Shown here in pieces: positions 45,712-55,598 of a DNA stretch of 64,000 nucleotides. Every line of letters begins with the position of its first letter. Within the stretch, counting starts at the first letter, position 1. The notes under the pieces are model-generated. The model ran no database searches. It was given only the letters and a program-made list of their open reading frames with translations, and was not told the origin of the DNA. The position numbers were made by a program, and so were the translations under genes. Source of the DNA: an uncultured beta proteobacterium (GTDB lineage Bacteria; Pseudomonadota; Gammaproteobacteria; Burkholderiales; Burkholderiaceae_C); the NCBI GenBank assembly GCA_903876735.1, contig CAIRAW010000067.1:1-64000 (forward strand). The letters are read 5' to 3'.

Positions 45712-47002
45712 TTCGGACACTCAGCTGAACCAGAAGAGCTATTACGAAGCCAGCGTGCAGCGTCCCCCCGAGGGTGCGCCGCTTCAGGAGACCTTGCAGG
45801 CCGATGTGCTGGTGGTCGGCGCCGGTTTTGCCGGGCTCTCGGCTGCAATCGAGTTCGCCCAGCGCGGCTATCAAGTGGTGGTGTTGGAGGCCGATCGCGT
45901 CTGCAGTGGCGCGTCCGGGCGCAACGGTGGCCAGGCCATCGTGGGCTATTCGGGTGGACAGGGTCCGTTTGAGGAACAACTGGGCAAGGCCGATGCCAGA
46001 ATCGCCTGGGACCTGTCGCTGCAAGCGCTGGACCTGATCGACGAGCGCATCGCTGCGCACGGGATCGAATGCGATCAGGTCAAGGGTTACCTTTATGTCG
46101 CCACCTCCGCGCGCAAGGCGCGCGCCCTTGAGGCCGACATGCAGACGCTGGCGCAGGACTACGGGTTCGCGACGGAATTTGCGCGCGGTGTCGATGCGCA
46201 ACGCTTGATTCAGAGTCCGCTCTATCACGCCGCCGCGTTCGAGAACCGATCCGGCCACCTGCACCCGCTCAAATATGGGCTGGGTCTGGCACGGGCAGCG
46301 CGCGAACTCGGCGTGCGGATCTTCGAGCACTCACCGGTGCTGGACCTGCAACGCGGCAGCCGCCTGACGGCGCGCACGGCGCAAGGGTCGGTGTCAGCGG
46401 CGTTCGGCCTGCTCGCTGGCAACTGCACCCTGGCCGAATACGGCCCCCGCGTGGCACCCGAGATTGCGTCGCGCATCATGCCGGCCGGTACCTACATGAT
46501 CGCCACGGCGCCTCTTGACCCGGCACTGTGCGCCCGACTGATTCCCAGCAATGCGGCAGTCTGCGACAACAACTTCATCCTCGATTACTTCCGTTTCAGC
46601 GCCGACTCGCACATGCTGTTTGGCGGGCGCGTCAGCTACTCAACACGCACGCCGGCCAATTTGAAGACCCTGATGGCGAAGCGCATGGGCCAGGTCTTTC
46701 CGTTATTACGCGAGGTGCCGATTGACTTTGTCTGGGGCGGCTTTGTCGACATCAGCATGAACCGCGCACCTGATTTCGGGCGCTTGGGGCACAACCTGTA
46801 TTACCTGCAGGGCTTCAGCGGCCATGGCGTGGCCCTGACCGGCCTGGCCGGGCGTCTGGTGGCGCAGGCAGTGGCGGGGCAGGCCGAGCGCTTTGATCTG
46901 TTTGCCCGGTTGCGCCACCGCGAGTTCCCCGGTGGCCCCTTGCTGCGCACGCCAAGTCTGGTGCTGGGCATGCTCTACCATCGCCTACGCGACGCCCTAT
47001 AA
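45701..47002 (+). CDS. puuB: FAD-dependent gamma-glutamylputrescine oxidoreductase-like protein
   Basis: A 433-residue DAO-family flavoprotein: FAD-binding VVGAGFAGLSAAIEFAQRGYQVVVLEA (about 38-64), SGRNGGQAIVGYSGGQ, and the C-terminal NLYYLQGFSGHGVALTGLAGRLVA typical of the PuuB/OrdL group. PuuB oxidises gamma-glutamylputrescine to the aldehyde. The start overlaps the speB stop region by 11 bp. Related oxidases act on other amines, so assignment depends on the locus. Confidence 0.87.
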   Translation: MLLDSDTQLNQKSYYEASVQRPPEGAPLQETLQADVLVVGAGFAGLSAAIEFAQRGYQVVVLEADRVCSGASGRNGGQAIVGYSGGQGPFEEQLGKADARIAWDLSLQALDLIDERIAAHGIECDQVKGYLYVATSARKARALEADMQTLAQDYGFATEFARGVDAQRLIQSPLYHAAAFENRSGHLHPLKYGLGLARAARELGVRIFEHSPVLDLQRGSRLTARTAQGSVSAAFGLLAGNCTLAEYGPRVAPEIASRIMPAGTYMIATAPLDPALCARLIPSNAAVCDNNFILDYFRFSADSHMLFGGRVSYSTRTPANLKTLMAKRMGQVFPLLREVPIDFVWGGFVDISMNRAPDFGRLGHNLYYLQGFSGHGVALTGLAGRLVAQAVAGQAERFDLFARLRHREFPGGPLLRTPSLVLGMLYHRLRDAL

Positions 47003-48484
47003 GGCTTTTCGGCCGGGCTTGAGTCGTTGCAGCGCTGACGCCACGGTGTCCGCCAGCAGCGGGCCGTAGCGTTCGATGTCGGCCAGACGCGCGTAGCCGT
47101 AGCCGATGACCAGACCTTTGGCGTCCTGACGCTTAAGGCAATAGGCCGATAGCGGGCGCACCGTCAGATCAAGTTTGCTCATCTGATCGGCCAGCGCCTG
47201 GTCGTCAATCGCTTCTGGCAAGCGCAAACACAGGTGCAAACCCTGTTCCGCGCCGGTGATCTGGGCTTGTGGCCCCAGACAGGGCTGCAGCGCCGCCAGC
47301 AGGCAACGCCGTCGCTCGGCATAACTCTGACGTGCGCGGCGCAGGGCGCTGGCGAAATGGCCCATCTCGATGAATTCGGCCAAGGCGGCCTGCAGCGGCA
47401 TCTGGCCCGGTCGATTCAGGTCGTAATGCGCGCGCTTGAAGGCCGCCACCAGACCTTTGGGCACAACCAGGTAGGCGAGTTTGAGACCCGGATACAAAAC
47501 CTTCGAGAACGAGCCCATGTAGAGCACGCGCTGATCGGTGTCGAGTCCGGCCAGCGAGGAGATCGGCGGTCCGCTGAAGCGGAATTCGCTATCGTAATCG
47601 TCTTCGAGTATCCAGGCCTTGTGTTGCCGGGCCAGCGCCAGGATCTGGTGGCGCCGCTCCAGCGACATCACGGCACCGGTCGGGTACTGGTGCGAGGGCG
47701 TGACGTAAATCAGGCGCGGTGGCGTCGCCTCGTCGTGGGCCTGCGGCGCAATGCCGTGTTCGTCAACCGGCACCGGATGCAGACTCAGGCCGGTGGCCAT
47801 GAAGGCCTTGACCGCGCCCCAATAGGCCGGGTCCTCGAGCCAGACCGTATCCCTGTGATCTGCCAGCAGGTGGGCGCATAGCTCCATGGTCTGTTGGGTT
47901 CCGCTGGTGATGATGACCTGCTCGACGTCGAGCGGCACGCTGCGAAAAATGCGCAGGTAATCGGCCACGGCCCGGCGCAGCGGTGCGTAACCGCCCGAGT
48001 CGTTGTAGTCCAGCATCTCGGGATAGGTCATGCGCCAGTGCTTGTTTTGCAGGCGTTGCCACAAGGCCACCGGAAAGGCGTTGAAGTCGGCAATGCCCGG
48101 GGTAAATGGCTGAATCTCAAGCTGGCTGGCGCAAAACGTCGTCGCCAGCGCCTGGCCGCGCCGGGACAACTCGGCGCCCTGGTCCTCGCGCGCCAAATGC
48201 CGGCGTCGGGTCGGTTTGGGAACACCGTCTTTGACAAAGGTGCCGCTGCCGACATGGCTCACCAGATAACCTTCGACCGTCAGCTGACTCAGCGCCGCGA
48301 CCACCGTGTTGCGCGACATGCCCAGATCCTGTACCAGGTCGCGGCTCGACGGCAGGCGGTCGCCGGCCGCGAGCTTGCCGTCGAGGATGGCGCGGCGCAA
48401 GGCTTCGTACAGTTGACGGTGCAGCGGCAGTTTGTCCTGCAAGCGCAAACGGTTAATTTCGGTCAGCAACAGTTCCGAGAGCAT
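46997..48484 (-). CDS. MocR/GntR-type PLP-dependent transcriptional regulator
   Basis: A 495-residue chimera: N-terminal GntR winged helix (about 15-85; LPLHRQLYEALRRAILDG, SRDLVQDLGMSRNTV) and aminotransferase class I domain (about 120-490) with PLP Lys328 in GSFSKVLYPG. MocR proteins sense an amine/PLP adduct, as GabR and PdxR do. It is divergent from puuA with 99 bp between, and its 3' end overlaps the end of puuB by 6 bp. It is the obvious regulator of the locus; likely effector is a polyamine or its aldehyde product. Confidence 0.9.
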   Translation of the reverse strand: MLSELLLTEINRLRLQDKLPLHRQLYEALRRAILDGKLAAGDRLPSSRDLVQDLGMSRNTVVAALSQLTVEGYLVSHVGSGTFVKDGVPKPTRRRHLAREDQGAELSRRGQALATTFCASQLEIQPFTPGIADFNAFPVALWQRLQNKHWRMTYPEMLDYNDSGGYAPLRRAVADYLRIFRSVPLDVEQVIITSGTQQTMELCAHLLADHRDTVWLEDPAYWGAVKAFMATGLSLHPVPVDEHGIAPQAHDEATPPRLIYVTPSHQYPTGAVMSLERRHQILALARQHKAWILEDDYDSEFRFSGPPISSLAGLDTDQRVLYMGSFSKVLYPGLKLAYLVVPKGLVAAFKRAHYDLNRPGQMPLQAALAEFIEMGHFASALRRARQSYAERRRCLLAALQPCLGPQAQITGAEQGLHLCLRLPEAIDDQALADQMSKLDLTVRPLSAYCLKRQDAKGLVIGYGYARLADIERYGPLLADTVASALQRLKPGRKAL

Positions 48485-48490
48485 AAAGTG

Positions 48491-48539
48491 GCACCCTGTA
48501 CTTGGATTAACTGGCTCCCATTGTCAACCAATTGCACCC
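48491..48539. promoter_or_regulatory. Candidate MocR operator: three direct repeats
   Basis: GCACCC (48491), GCTCCC (48514) and GCACCC (48534) repeat in the same orientation with 23- and 20-bp spacing, about two helical turns each, between the divergent regulator and puuA. MocR regulators such as GabR and PdxR bind direct repeats. TTGTCA at 48521 may be a -35 element for puuA. Confidence 0.4.
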
Positions 48540-48583
48540 GCACAATGGGTCAAGGAACGCGCAACCGCAGTCTGGAGTAATTT

Positions 48584-49951
48584 ATGAACGACAAGAAAAC
48601 GATGAACTTCAACGATCTGGAGCAGTGGCTCAACGAGCGTCGGGTCACGGAAGTCGAGTGTCTGGTGCCCGACTTGACCGGCGTTGCGCGCGGCAAGATC
48701 CTGCCGCGCGGAAAATTCACCGAAGACCGTGGCATGCGCCTGCCGCAGGCGATTGTGGCCATGGGCGTGACCGGCGAGTTCCCGGAGAGTGGTCCCTATT
48801 ACGACGTCATCGACCCGACCGACAAGGACATGCAGTTGCGCCCGGACCCATCGACCGTGCGCATTGTTCCCTGGGCAACAGACCCTACGGCGCAGGTGAT
48901 TCACGACTGCTTTGACCACCACGGCAACCTGGTGCCGTTCGCACCCCGCACCGTGCTGCGCCGGGTCTGCGACCTGTTTGCGGCCGAGGGCCTGCAGCCC
49001 ATCGTCGCGCCCGAACTCGAGTTTTACCTGACCGCGCGCAACACCGACCCCAACACCCTGCTGCGCCCGCCGGTCGGTCGCAGCGGTCGCGCCGAGACCT
49101 CGCGCCAGGCCTACAGCATCGATGCCGTCAACGAGTTCGACCCGTTGTTCGAGGAGATTTACGACTATTGCGACAAGATGGAACTCAACGTCGACACGCT
49201 GATCCATGAGGTCGGGGCCGGGCAAATGGAGATCAATTTCTTCCACGCCGAACCGCTCGGACTGGCCGACGAGGTCTTCTTCTTCAAGCGCACCGTGCGC
49301 GAAGCGGCGCTGCGCCACGACATGTACGCCACCTTCATGGCCAAGCCAATCGCGGGTGAGCCCGGCAGTGCCATGCATGTGCACCAGAGTCTGCTCGATG
49401 TGGCGACTGGCAAAAACGTCTTCAGCAACGAGGACGGAACGCCGTCCGAGACCTTCATGCATTACATCGGTGGCCTGCAGCGCTACATCCCGGCCGCCAT
49501 GGTGCTGGTAGCGCCCTACGTCAACAGCTACCGACGACTGTCGCGCAACACGGCGGCGCCGATCAATATCGAGTGGGGCTATGACAACCGCACGGTTGGC
49601 ATCCGCTCACCGATTTCGTCGCCGGCGGCCCGGCGCGTCGAAAACCGCGTGATCGGTGCCGACGCCAACCCCTATGTCGCCATGGCGATGACGCTGGCCT
49701 GCGGCTACCTCGGCATCAAGAACAAGATCAAACCCAAATCCGAAATGAAGGGCGACGCTTACCTGGCGCCTTATTCCCTGCCGCGCAGCCTGGGTGAGGC
49801 GCTTGACTGGCTGCGCCGCGAGCCCGATCTGCACGAGGTGCTGGGCAAGGAATTCATCACCGTGTACTCGGAGATCAAGGAACTCGAGTTCGATGAGTTC
49901 ATGAAAGTGATTTCACCCTGGGAGCGTGAGCACCTGTTGCTGCACGTCTGA
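48584..49951 (+). CDS. puuA: Glutamine synthetase-family gamma-glutamylpolyamine synthetase (PuuA-like)
   Basis: A 455-residue GS-fold ligase with beta-grasp region (VECLVPDLTGVARGKILPRGKF), metal-binding APELEFYL and GAGQMEINF, the MHVHQS loop, VNSYRRL, and the NRTVGIRSP/RVENR arginine motifs. The PuuA group ligates glutamate to putrescine using ATP. Comes first in the operon with the aminotransferase 32 bp downstream. Length and motifs fit PuuA rather than biosynthetic GlnA (about 470, with adenylylation Tyr). Confidence 0.88.
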   Translation: MNDKKTMNFNDLEQWLNERRVTEVECLVPDLTGVARGKILPRGKFTEDRGMRLPQAIVAMGVTGEFPESGPYYDVIDPTDKDMQLRPDPSTVRIVPWATDPTAQVIHDCFDHHGNLVPFAPRTVLRRVCDLFAAEGLQPIVAPELEFYLTARNTDPNTLLRPPVGRSGRAETSRQAYSIDAVNEFDPLFEEIYDYCDKMELNVDTLIHEVGAGQMEINFFHAEPLGLADEVFFFKRTVREAALRHDMYATFMAKPIAGEPGSAMHVHQSLLDVATGKNVFSNEDGTPSETFMHYIGGLQRYIPAAMVLVAPYVNSYRRLSRNTAAPINIEWGYDNRTVGIRSPISSPAARRVENRVIGADANPYVAMAMTLACGYLGIKNKIKPKSEMKGDAYLAPYSLPRSLGEALDWLRREPDLHEVLGKEFITVYSEIKELEFDEFMKVISPWEREHLLLHV

Positions 49952-49983
49952 TTGACCATCCCCTCCTGATTAAAGGAACCCTC

Positions 49984-51381
49984 ATGAATACCGTGCTTGA
50001 CACCGCTGCCATCCAGGCGCTCGACACTGCCCATTTTCTGCACCCGTTCACCGATTACAAGGACCTGGCCACACGCGGCGCGCGCGTGATCACCAAAGGC
50101 GAGGGCATCTACGTCTGGGATTCCGAGGGCAAACGCCTGCTCGATGCCATGAGCGGACTGTGGTGCGTCAATGCCGGATACGGCCGCAAGGAACTGGCCG
50201 ACGCGGCGCACAAGCAGATGATGACGCTGCCGTTCTACAACAGCTTCTTCCAGACCACCAATGTGCCGGCGGTGCAGCTTGCCACCAAATTGGCGTCTCT
50301 GGCACCAAAAGTGGGCAACCGCAGTTTTCAGCACGTTTTCTACTCATCGAGCGGCAGCGAAAGCAACGACTCCAATGTGCGCATGGTGCGCCGCTACTGG
50401 GACCTGCTTGGCCAACCGCAGCGCAAGGTCATCATCAGCCGCCTCAATGCCTACCATGGCAGCACCATGGCCGGCGCTTCGCTGGGTGGCATGAGCGGCA
50501 TGCATGCCCAGGGCGATCTGCCGATTCCCAACATCACGCACATCGGTCAGCCCTATTATTTTGAGAACGGCCTGCCGGGCGAGAGCGCCAACGACTTCGG
50601 CCTGCGTGCGGCGCGCTGGCTGGAGGAAAAAATTCTTGAAATTGGAGCCGACAAGGTCGCGGCCTTTATTGCCGAGCCGGTGCAGGGCGCCGGCGGCGTC
50701 ATCATCCCGCCCGCTACCTATTGGCCCGAGATCCAGCGCATCGTCGACCAATACGGCATCCTGCTGATCAGCGACGAGGTCATTTGCGCCTTCGGCCGGC
50801 TGGGCACCTGGTTTGGCTATGAAAAGTTTGGCTACAAACCCGATCTGGTGACCTTTGCCAAGGCGGTTACCAGCGGCTATGTGCCGCTCGGTGGCGTGAT
50901 GGTGGGGGACCGCGTGGCCAAGGTCCTGATCGAGAAGGGCGGTGAATTCAACCATGGCTACACCTACAGCGGGCATCCGGTGGCCTGCGCCGTGGCCCTG
51001 GCCAATCTGGACATCATGGAGCGCGAGCAGTTGCCGCAGCGCGTGCGTGACGACGTTGGACCCTATCTGGCGCAGCGCTTTCTTGAAATTGGGGCACACC
51101 CACTGGTCGGCATGGCTGAAACCTGCGGCTTCATGGCAGGCCTGGTGCTGGTCAAGAACAAGCAGCGGCTGGAACGTTTTTCCGAGGAATTGTCGGTGGG
51201 TATGATTTGCCGCGGGCATTGCTTTGGCAACGGCCTGATCATGCGCGCTGTGGGTGATCGCATGATCATCGCGCCGCCCCTGACCATGACACACACCCAG
51301 ATTGACGAAATGGTGACGCTGATCCTGCGCTGTCTTGATCTCACTTATCAGGAAGTGAAGGAAAAAGGCTGGTTGGCATAG
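49984..51381 (+). CDS. spuC: Putrescine/polyamine:pyruvate aminotransferase (SpuC-like)
   Basis: A 465-residue class III aminotransferase. PLP Lys293 in VTFAKAVTSGYVPLGG, Asp264-Glu265 in LLISDEVICAFGR, and ISRLNAYHGSTMAGASLGG. SpuC converts putrescine to 4-aminobutyraldehyde using pyruvate. Omega-aminotransferases of this group also take other amines, so the substrate is inferred from the locus. Precedes the transporter operon. Confidence 0.9.
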   Translation: MNTVLDTAAIQALDTAHFLHPFTDYKDLATRGARVITKGEGIYVWDSEGKRLLDAMSGLWCVNAGYGRKELADAAHKQMMTLPFYNSFFQTTNVPAVQLATKLASLAPKVGNRSFQHVFYSSSGSESNDSNVRMVRRYWDLLGQPQRKVIISRLNAYHGSTMAGASLGGMSGMHAQGDLPIPNITHIGQPYYFENGLPGESANDFGLRAARWLEEKILEIGADKVAAFIAEPVQGAGGVIIPPATYWPEIQRIVDQYGILLISDEVICAFGRLGTWFGYEKFGYKPDLVTFAKAVTSGYVPLGGVMVGDRVAKVLIEKGGEFNHGYTYSGHPVACAVALANLDIMEREQLPQRVRDDVGPYLAQRFLEIGAHPLVGMAETCGFMAGLVLVKNKQRLERFSEELSVGMICRGHCFGNGLIMRAVGDRMIIAPPLTMTHTQIDEMVTLILRCLDLTYQEVKEKGWLA

Positions 51382-51464
51382 GGATTGCATGGATAGAAAC
51401 ACCTGATTTTGGGGTTTACCATCCAGCATTGGGTAGGTTCGATCGATTACTTCAGGAGAATGAA

Positions 51465-52598
51465 TTGGGCAATTCAACATTTGGAAAAAGATTGATGGGC
51501 AAACTGATGACGGGTGTGGCGCTGGCCGCCTCGCTTGCCTTTGCTGCCACCTCGGCGCTGGCGCAGGAGGAAAAGGTACTCAATATCTACAACTGGTCGG
51601 ACTACATCGCGGAAGACACGATCCAAAATTTTGAGAAGGAAACAGGCATCAAGGTTCGCTATGACACCTTCGACAACAACGAAATCCTGCACGCCAAGCT
51701 GGTCGCCGGCAAGACCGGCTACGACATCGTCGTGCCATCATCCGGGTGGGCGAGACTGCAGATGGAAGGCGGCTTGCTGCGCAAACTCGACAAGGCCCAA
51801 TTGCCGAACCTGAAGAACCTGGATCCCGACATCCAGGCCCAGATCGCCAGCCTTGATCCGGGCAACCAGTACCTGGTCAACTGGCTTTGGGGCTACACCA
51901 CCATTGGTATCAACACGGCAAAAGTCAAGGCAGCGCTGGGTTCGGAGCCAATGCCGGCCAATGTCTGGGAACTGTTCTTCAACCCCAAATACGTCAGCAA
52001 GATGAAGAGCTGCGGCGTTTCGGTGCTTGACAGTGCTTCCGAGGTATTGCCAGCCGCGCTGCACTACCTGGGCAAGGACCCCTTCAGCAAGAACGCGGCC
52101 GACTACCAGGAAGCCAGCAGCCTGCTCAAGTCGGTGCGGCCCTACATCACCCTGTTCAGTTCCTCAGGCTACATAAATGACATGGCTGGCGGCTCGATCT
52201 GCCTGGCGCTGGGCTGGAATGGCGACATCAATATCGCGCGTCAGCGCGCCATTGAAGGCAAGACCGGCCAGGACATCGTGGCTCTGATCCCGAAAAACGG
52301 CGGCCTGCTGTTCTTCGACATGATGGCCATGCCGACGGACGCGCCGCATCCGAAGAACGCCCATCTGTTCATGAACTACATCATGCGCGCGGAAGTACAT
52401 GCGTCCCTGACCAACAAGGTGTTCTACGCGAATCCGAACAAGGAGTCGCGCAAGCACATCAAGGCTGAGGTGGCGCACAACCCGTCGGTGTTCCCGACCT
52501 CGGCCGAAATGGCCACGATGGTGCCACCGAAAGCGCTGAATAACGACATCCGACGCCAGATCACCCGTGTCTACACGGCGTTCAAGACGGGGTTTTGA
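51465..52598 (+). CDS. potF: Putrescine-binding periplasmic protein (PotF-like)
   Basis: A 377-residue SBP with signal peptide (about 1-33, ATSALA|Q) and the PotF/SpuD beginning LNIYNWSDYIAEDTIQNFEKETGIKVRYD. Polyamine contact residues of that fold are expected in YNWSDY and in DMAGGSICLALGWNGD. TTG 51465 is chosen because AGGAG lies 6 nt upstream; ATG 51495 is the alternative. First gene of the potFGHI unit. Confidence 0.92.
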   Translation: MGNSTFGKRLMGKLMTGVALAASLAFAATSALAQEEKVLNIYNWSDYIAEDTIQNFEKETGIKVRYDTFDNNEILHAKLVAGKTGYDIVVPSSGWARLQMEGGLLRKLDKAQLPNLKNLDPDIQAQIASLDPGNQYLVNWLWGYTTIGINTAKVKAALGSEPMPANVWELFFNPKYVSKMKSCGVSVLDSASEVLPAALHYLGKDPFSKNAADYQEASSLLKSVRPYITLFSSSGYINDMAGGSICLALGWNGDINIARQRAIEGKTGQDIVALIPKNGGLLFFDMMAMPTDAPHPKNAHLFMNYIMRAEVHASLTNKVFYANPNKESRKHIKAEVAHNPSVFPTSAEMATMVPPKALNNDIRRQITRVYTAFKTGF

Positions 52599-52630
52599 TC
52601 ATTGTTTCCTGATTGAGTGAGGGTTCCCTG

Positions 52631-53791
52631 GTGGCAACTGCCTCGAATTCCAAACCTGCGCCGGCTCCGGTCAGGGCCGGTGCGCCGTTTTTGCAGATCA
52701 AACGCATCGTCAAGCAGTTTGACGATGTGTTTGCGGTCGACGATGTGTCACTCGACATCCAGCAGGGCGAGATTTTTGCCCTGTTGGGTTCGTCCGGTTG
52801 CGGCAAGTCGACCTTGCTGCGCATGCTGGCCGGATTTGAAGTGCCGACCTCAGGGCAGATCATGCTGGCGGGGCAGGACATTGTGGGCCTGGCGCCCTAT
52901 GAGCGTCCGATCAACATGATGTTTCAGAGCTACGCCCTGTTTCCGCATTTGAGCGTCTGGGACAACGTCGCCTTCGGCTTGCGCCGCGATGGCTTGCCCA
53001 AGGACGAAATCGAGATCCGCGTGACCCAGATGCTGGACCTGGTGCAGCTCAAGGCCTATGCCAAACGCAAGCCGCACCAGCTCTCTGGCGGTCAGCAGCA
53101 GCGGGTGGCACTGGCACGCAGTCTGGCCAAGCGTCCCAAACTGCTGCTGCTGGACGAACCGCTGGGGGCGCTGGACGCCAAACTGCGCGAGCGCACCCAA
53201 CTCGAACTGGTCGACATCATCGAGCAGGTCGGCGTGACCTGTGTCATGGTGACGCACGATCAGGAAGAGGCGATGGTCATGGCCACGCGCATCGGCGTCA
53301 TGAGCGAGGGCAAGATTCTGCAGATCGGTCGGCCAGCCGACATCTACGAAACACCGAACTGCCGCTTCGTTGCGGACTTTATTGGCAGCGTCAACCTGTT
53401 CAAGGGTACGGTGGAAGTCGATGAAGCCGATCACGTCATCATCGGCTCGCCCGAGTGCAAGCATTACGTCAGCCACGGCATCACCGGCACCAGCGGCATG
53501 GCGGTTCATGTCGCGGTGCGGCCTGAAAAAATCACCATCCAGTCACTCCCTCCGCATGATGACGAGCGGGATTCTCCGGAAGAAATCGGGATGAACATGG
53601 CGCAGGGCGTCATCAAGGACCTGGCCTATCTGGGCAGCCTCACCACCTATCACGTGGCGCTGGATGGCGGCAAGACCGTGGTCAAGGTCACGCACACCAA
53701 CGCGGCGCGCCGCGATGCCACGCAGCTGACCTGGGGCGATCGCGTCTATGTCTGGTGGTGCGGCAGTGACGTGGTCGTTTTGACCAGTTGA
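52631..53791 (+). CDS. potG: Polyamine ABC transporter ATP-binding protein PotG
   Basis: A 386-residue ATPase with Walker A GSSGCGKST (about 53-61), signature LSGGQQQRVALARSL, Walker B LLLLDEPLGALD, and a TOBE-type C-terminal domain (about 290-386). GTG 52631 with GTGAGGG 7 nt upstream is preferred over TTG 52613. It drives polyamine uptake with PotH and PotI. Confidence 0.94.
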   Translation: MATASNSKPAPAPVRAGAPFLQIKRIVKQFDDVFAVDDVSLDIQQGEIFALLGSSGCGKSTLLRMLAGFEVPTSGQIMLAGQDIVGLAPYERPINMMFQSYALFPHLSVWDNVAFGLRRDGLPKDEIEIRVTQMLDLVQLKAYAKRKPHQLSGGQQQRVALARSLAKRPKLLLLDEPLGALDAKLRERTQLELVDIIEQVGVTCVMVTHDQEEAMVMATRIGVMSEGKILQIGRPADIYETPNCRFVADFIGSVNLFKGTVEVDEADHVIIGSPECKHYVSHGITGTSGMAVHVAVRPEKITIQSLPPHDDERDSPEEIGMNMAQGVIKDLAYLGSLTTYHVALDGGKTVVKVTHTNAARRDATQLTWGDRVYVWWCGSDVVVLTS

Positions 53792-53798
53792 GAGCGCC

Positions 53799-54725
53799 AT
53801 GACTGCCTCTGTCAAGTCCATTTCCTACGTGCACCAACAGATCATCGGGATCTGGGGTCGCAACTTGGTGATCGCATTTCCACTGAGCTTTCTGCTGATT
53901 TTCTTTCTGCTGCCATTTCTGGTGGTGCTCAAGATCAGCGTCTCGGAAATGGACAACGTGGTCTTCAAAGATCTGCTGGTCTGGTCCGATGGTCTGCTGC
54001 AGCTCAAGCTCAAGCTGAGCAACTACATCTTCATTGCGCAGGACGATCTGTACTTCCAGACCTACCTGAGCTCGCTGAAGTTCGCCGCCGTCACAACCGC
54101 GTTGTGCCTTGTGATTGCCTATCCGTTTGCTTACTTCATGGCGCGCAGCCCGGCCGACAAACGACCAGCCTTGCTGATGCTGGTGATGCTGCCGTTCTGG
54201 ACATCGTTCCTGCTGCGCGTCTACGCCTGGAAGATGCTGCTGGCCGACAGTGGCGTCTTCAATAACATGGCGCTTGCAGCAGGCTTGATCTCCGAGCCGA
54301 TCAAGATGATGAACACCCCGTTCTCTCTGGTGCTGGGCATGGTCTATACCTATGTGCCCTTCATGATCCTGCCGCTCTACGCCAACCTGGTGAAGATGGA
54401 TTTGCGCTTGCTCGAAGCAGCACTGGACCTTGGCGCTACACCGTGGCAGGCTTTCTGGCGCATTACCGTGCCCCTGTCCAAGAGCGGTGTGATTGCCGGC
54501 TCGATGCTGGTGTTCATCCCCTGTGTCGGTGAGTTCGTGATCCCCGAACTGCTGGGCGGTCCGCAAACCCTGATGATCGGTCGCGTGCTGTGGGATGAAT
54601 TTTTCAGCAACAACGACTGGCCGATGGCGGCCACGGTGGCCGTGGTCATGGTCCTGCTCATCATCGTGCCGCTGGCCCTGTTCAACAAATACCAGGCCGA
54701 GAGCACAGGCGGAGGGCGGACATGA
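53799..54725 (+). CDS. potH: Polyamine ABC transporter permease PotH
   Basis: A 308-residue permease with six helices and the EAA loop EAALDLGATPWQAFWRITVPLSKSG. The N-terminal part (LSFLLIFFLLPFLVVLKISVSE) and NYIFIAQDDLYFQTYLSSLKFA match PotH. It starts 7 bp after potG, and potI overlaps its stop. Confidence 0.94.
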   Translation: MTASVKSISYVHQQIIGIWGRNLVIAFPLSFLLIFFLLPFLVVLKISVSEMDNVVFKDLLVWSDGLLQLKLKLSNYIFIAQDDLYFQTYLSSLKFAAVTTALCLVIAYPFAYFMARSPADKRPALLMLVMLPFWTSFLLRVYAWKMLLADSGVFNNMALAAGLISEPIKMMNTPFSLVLGMVYTYVPFMILPLYANLVKMDLRLLEAALDLGATPWQAFWRITVPLSKSGVIAGSMLVFIPCVGEFVIPELLGGPQTLMIGRVLWDEFFSNNDWPMAATVAVVMVLLIIVPLALFNKYQAESTGGGRT

Positions 54726-55567
54726 AGCTCGATGCCGGTCGCCTCACCTCGCGCGTCTGGATGAGCGCGGTCTTTGTCTTTTTGTACCTGCCGATCGTGA
54801 CGCTGATTGTGCTGAGCTTCAATGCCAGCCCGATGGTCACCAGTTGGGGCGGCTGGTCCCTGCGCTGGTACTACGCTCTGGCCAAGGACGTTGAAATCAT
54901 CGCCGGCTTCCGTCTGTCGCTTGAAATCGCCTTTCTGACGGCCTGTGCCTCTGTGGTTCTGGGCACGCTGGCGGCACTGGCGCTGACCCGTTTCAAGCGC
55001 TTTCCGGGGCGCACCCTGTTTGCCGGCATGGTGAACTCGCCGCTGGTCATGCCCGAGGTCATCATCGGCCTGTCGCTGCTCCTGATGCTGGTCTCGGTGC
55101 AGCGCGCCTTTGGTTTTCCCGACCGCGGCCTGATGACGATCTGGTTTGGTCACACCTTGCTGGGCATGGCTTATGCCACGGTGGTCGTGCAGTCGCGCCT
55201 GCAGGAGATGAGTCCGCAACTTGAAGAGGCGGCGCAGGACCTTGGTTGCCACCCGTGGCAGGTCTTTTTCCTGGTCACGCTGCCGCTGATTTCGCAAGCC
55301 ATTGGCTCGGCCTGGCTTTTAACATTCACCTTGTCGCTCGACGACGTGGTGCTGTCGGCTTTTCTGTCGGGGCCGGGGTCAACCACCATGCCGATCACCA
55401 TTTTCAGCCGTGCCCGGCTGGGCCTGAGCCCCAGCGTCAACACGGTGGCGACTTTGACGGTGGCGGTTGTCAGCGTCGGTGTGGTGCTGGCAAGCATCTG
55501 GCTTTCTCGCTCTGAGCGCAGGCGTGCGCAAGAGATGTCCGCAGCGTTTCGGGGTGTCGCTTCCTGA
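54722..55567 (+). CDS. potI: Polyamine ABC transporter permease PotI
   Basis: A 281-residue permease: FLYLPIVTLIVLSFNASPMVTSWGGWSLRWYYAL is the PotI/PotC N-terminus; the EAA loop is EEAAQDLGCHPWQVFFLVTLPLISQ. ATGA overlap with potH. Ends 31 bp before the DUF3138 gene, with which it may be cotranscribed. Confidence 0.94.
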   Translation: MKLDAGRLTSRVWMSAVFVFLYLPIVTLIVLSFNASPMVTSWGGWSLRWYYALAKDVEIIAGFRLSLEIAFLTACASVVLGTLAALALTRFKRFPGRTLFAGMVNSPLVMPEVIIGLSLLLMLVSVQRAFGFPDRGLMTIWFGHTLLGMAYATVVVQSRLQEMSPQLEEAAQDLGCHPWQVFFLVTLPLISQAIGSAWLLTFTLSLDDVVLSAFLSGPGSTTMPITIFSRARLGLSPSVNTVATLTVAVVSVGVVLASIWLSRSERRRAQEMSAAFRGVAS

Positions 55568-55598
55568 TTTTTCTTGATTCATTTATTTTGGAGTACAA

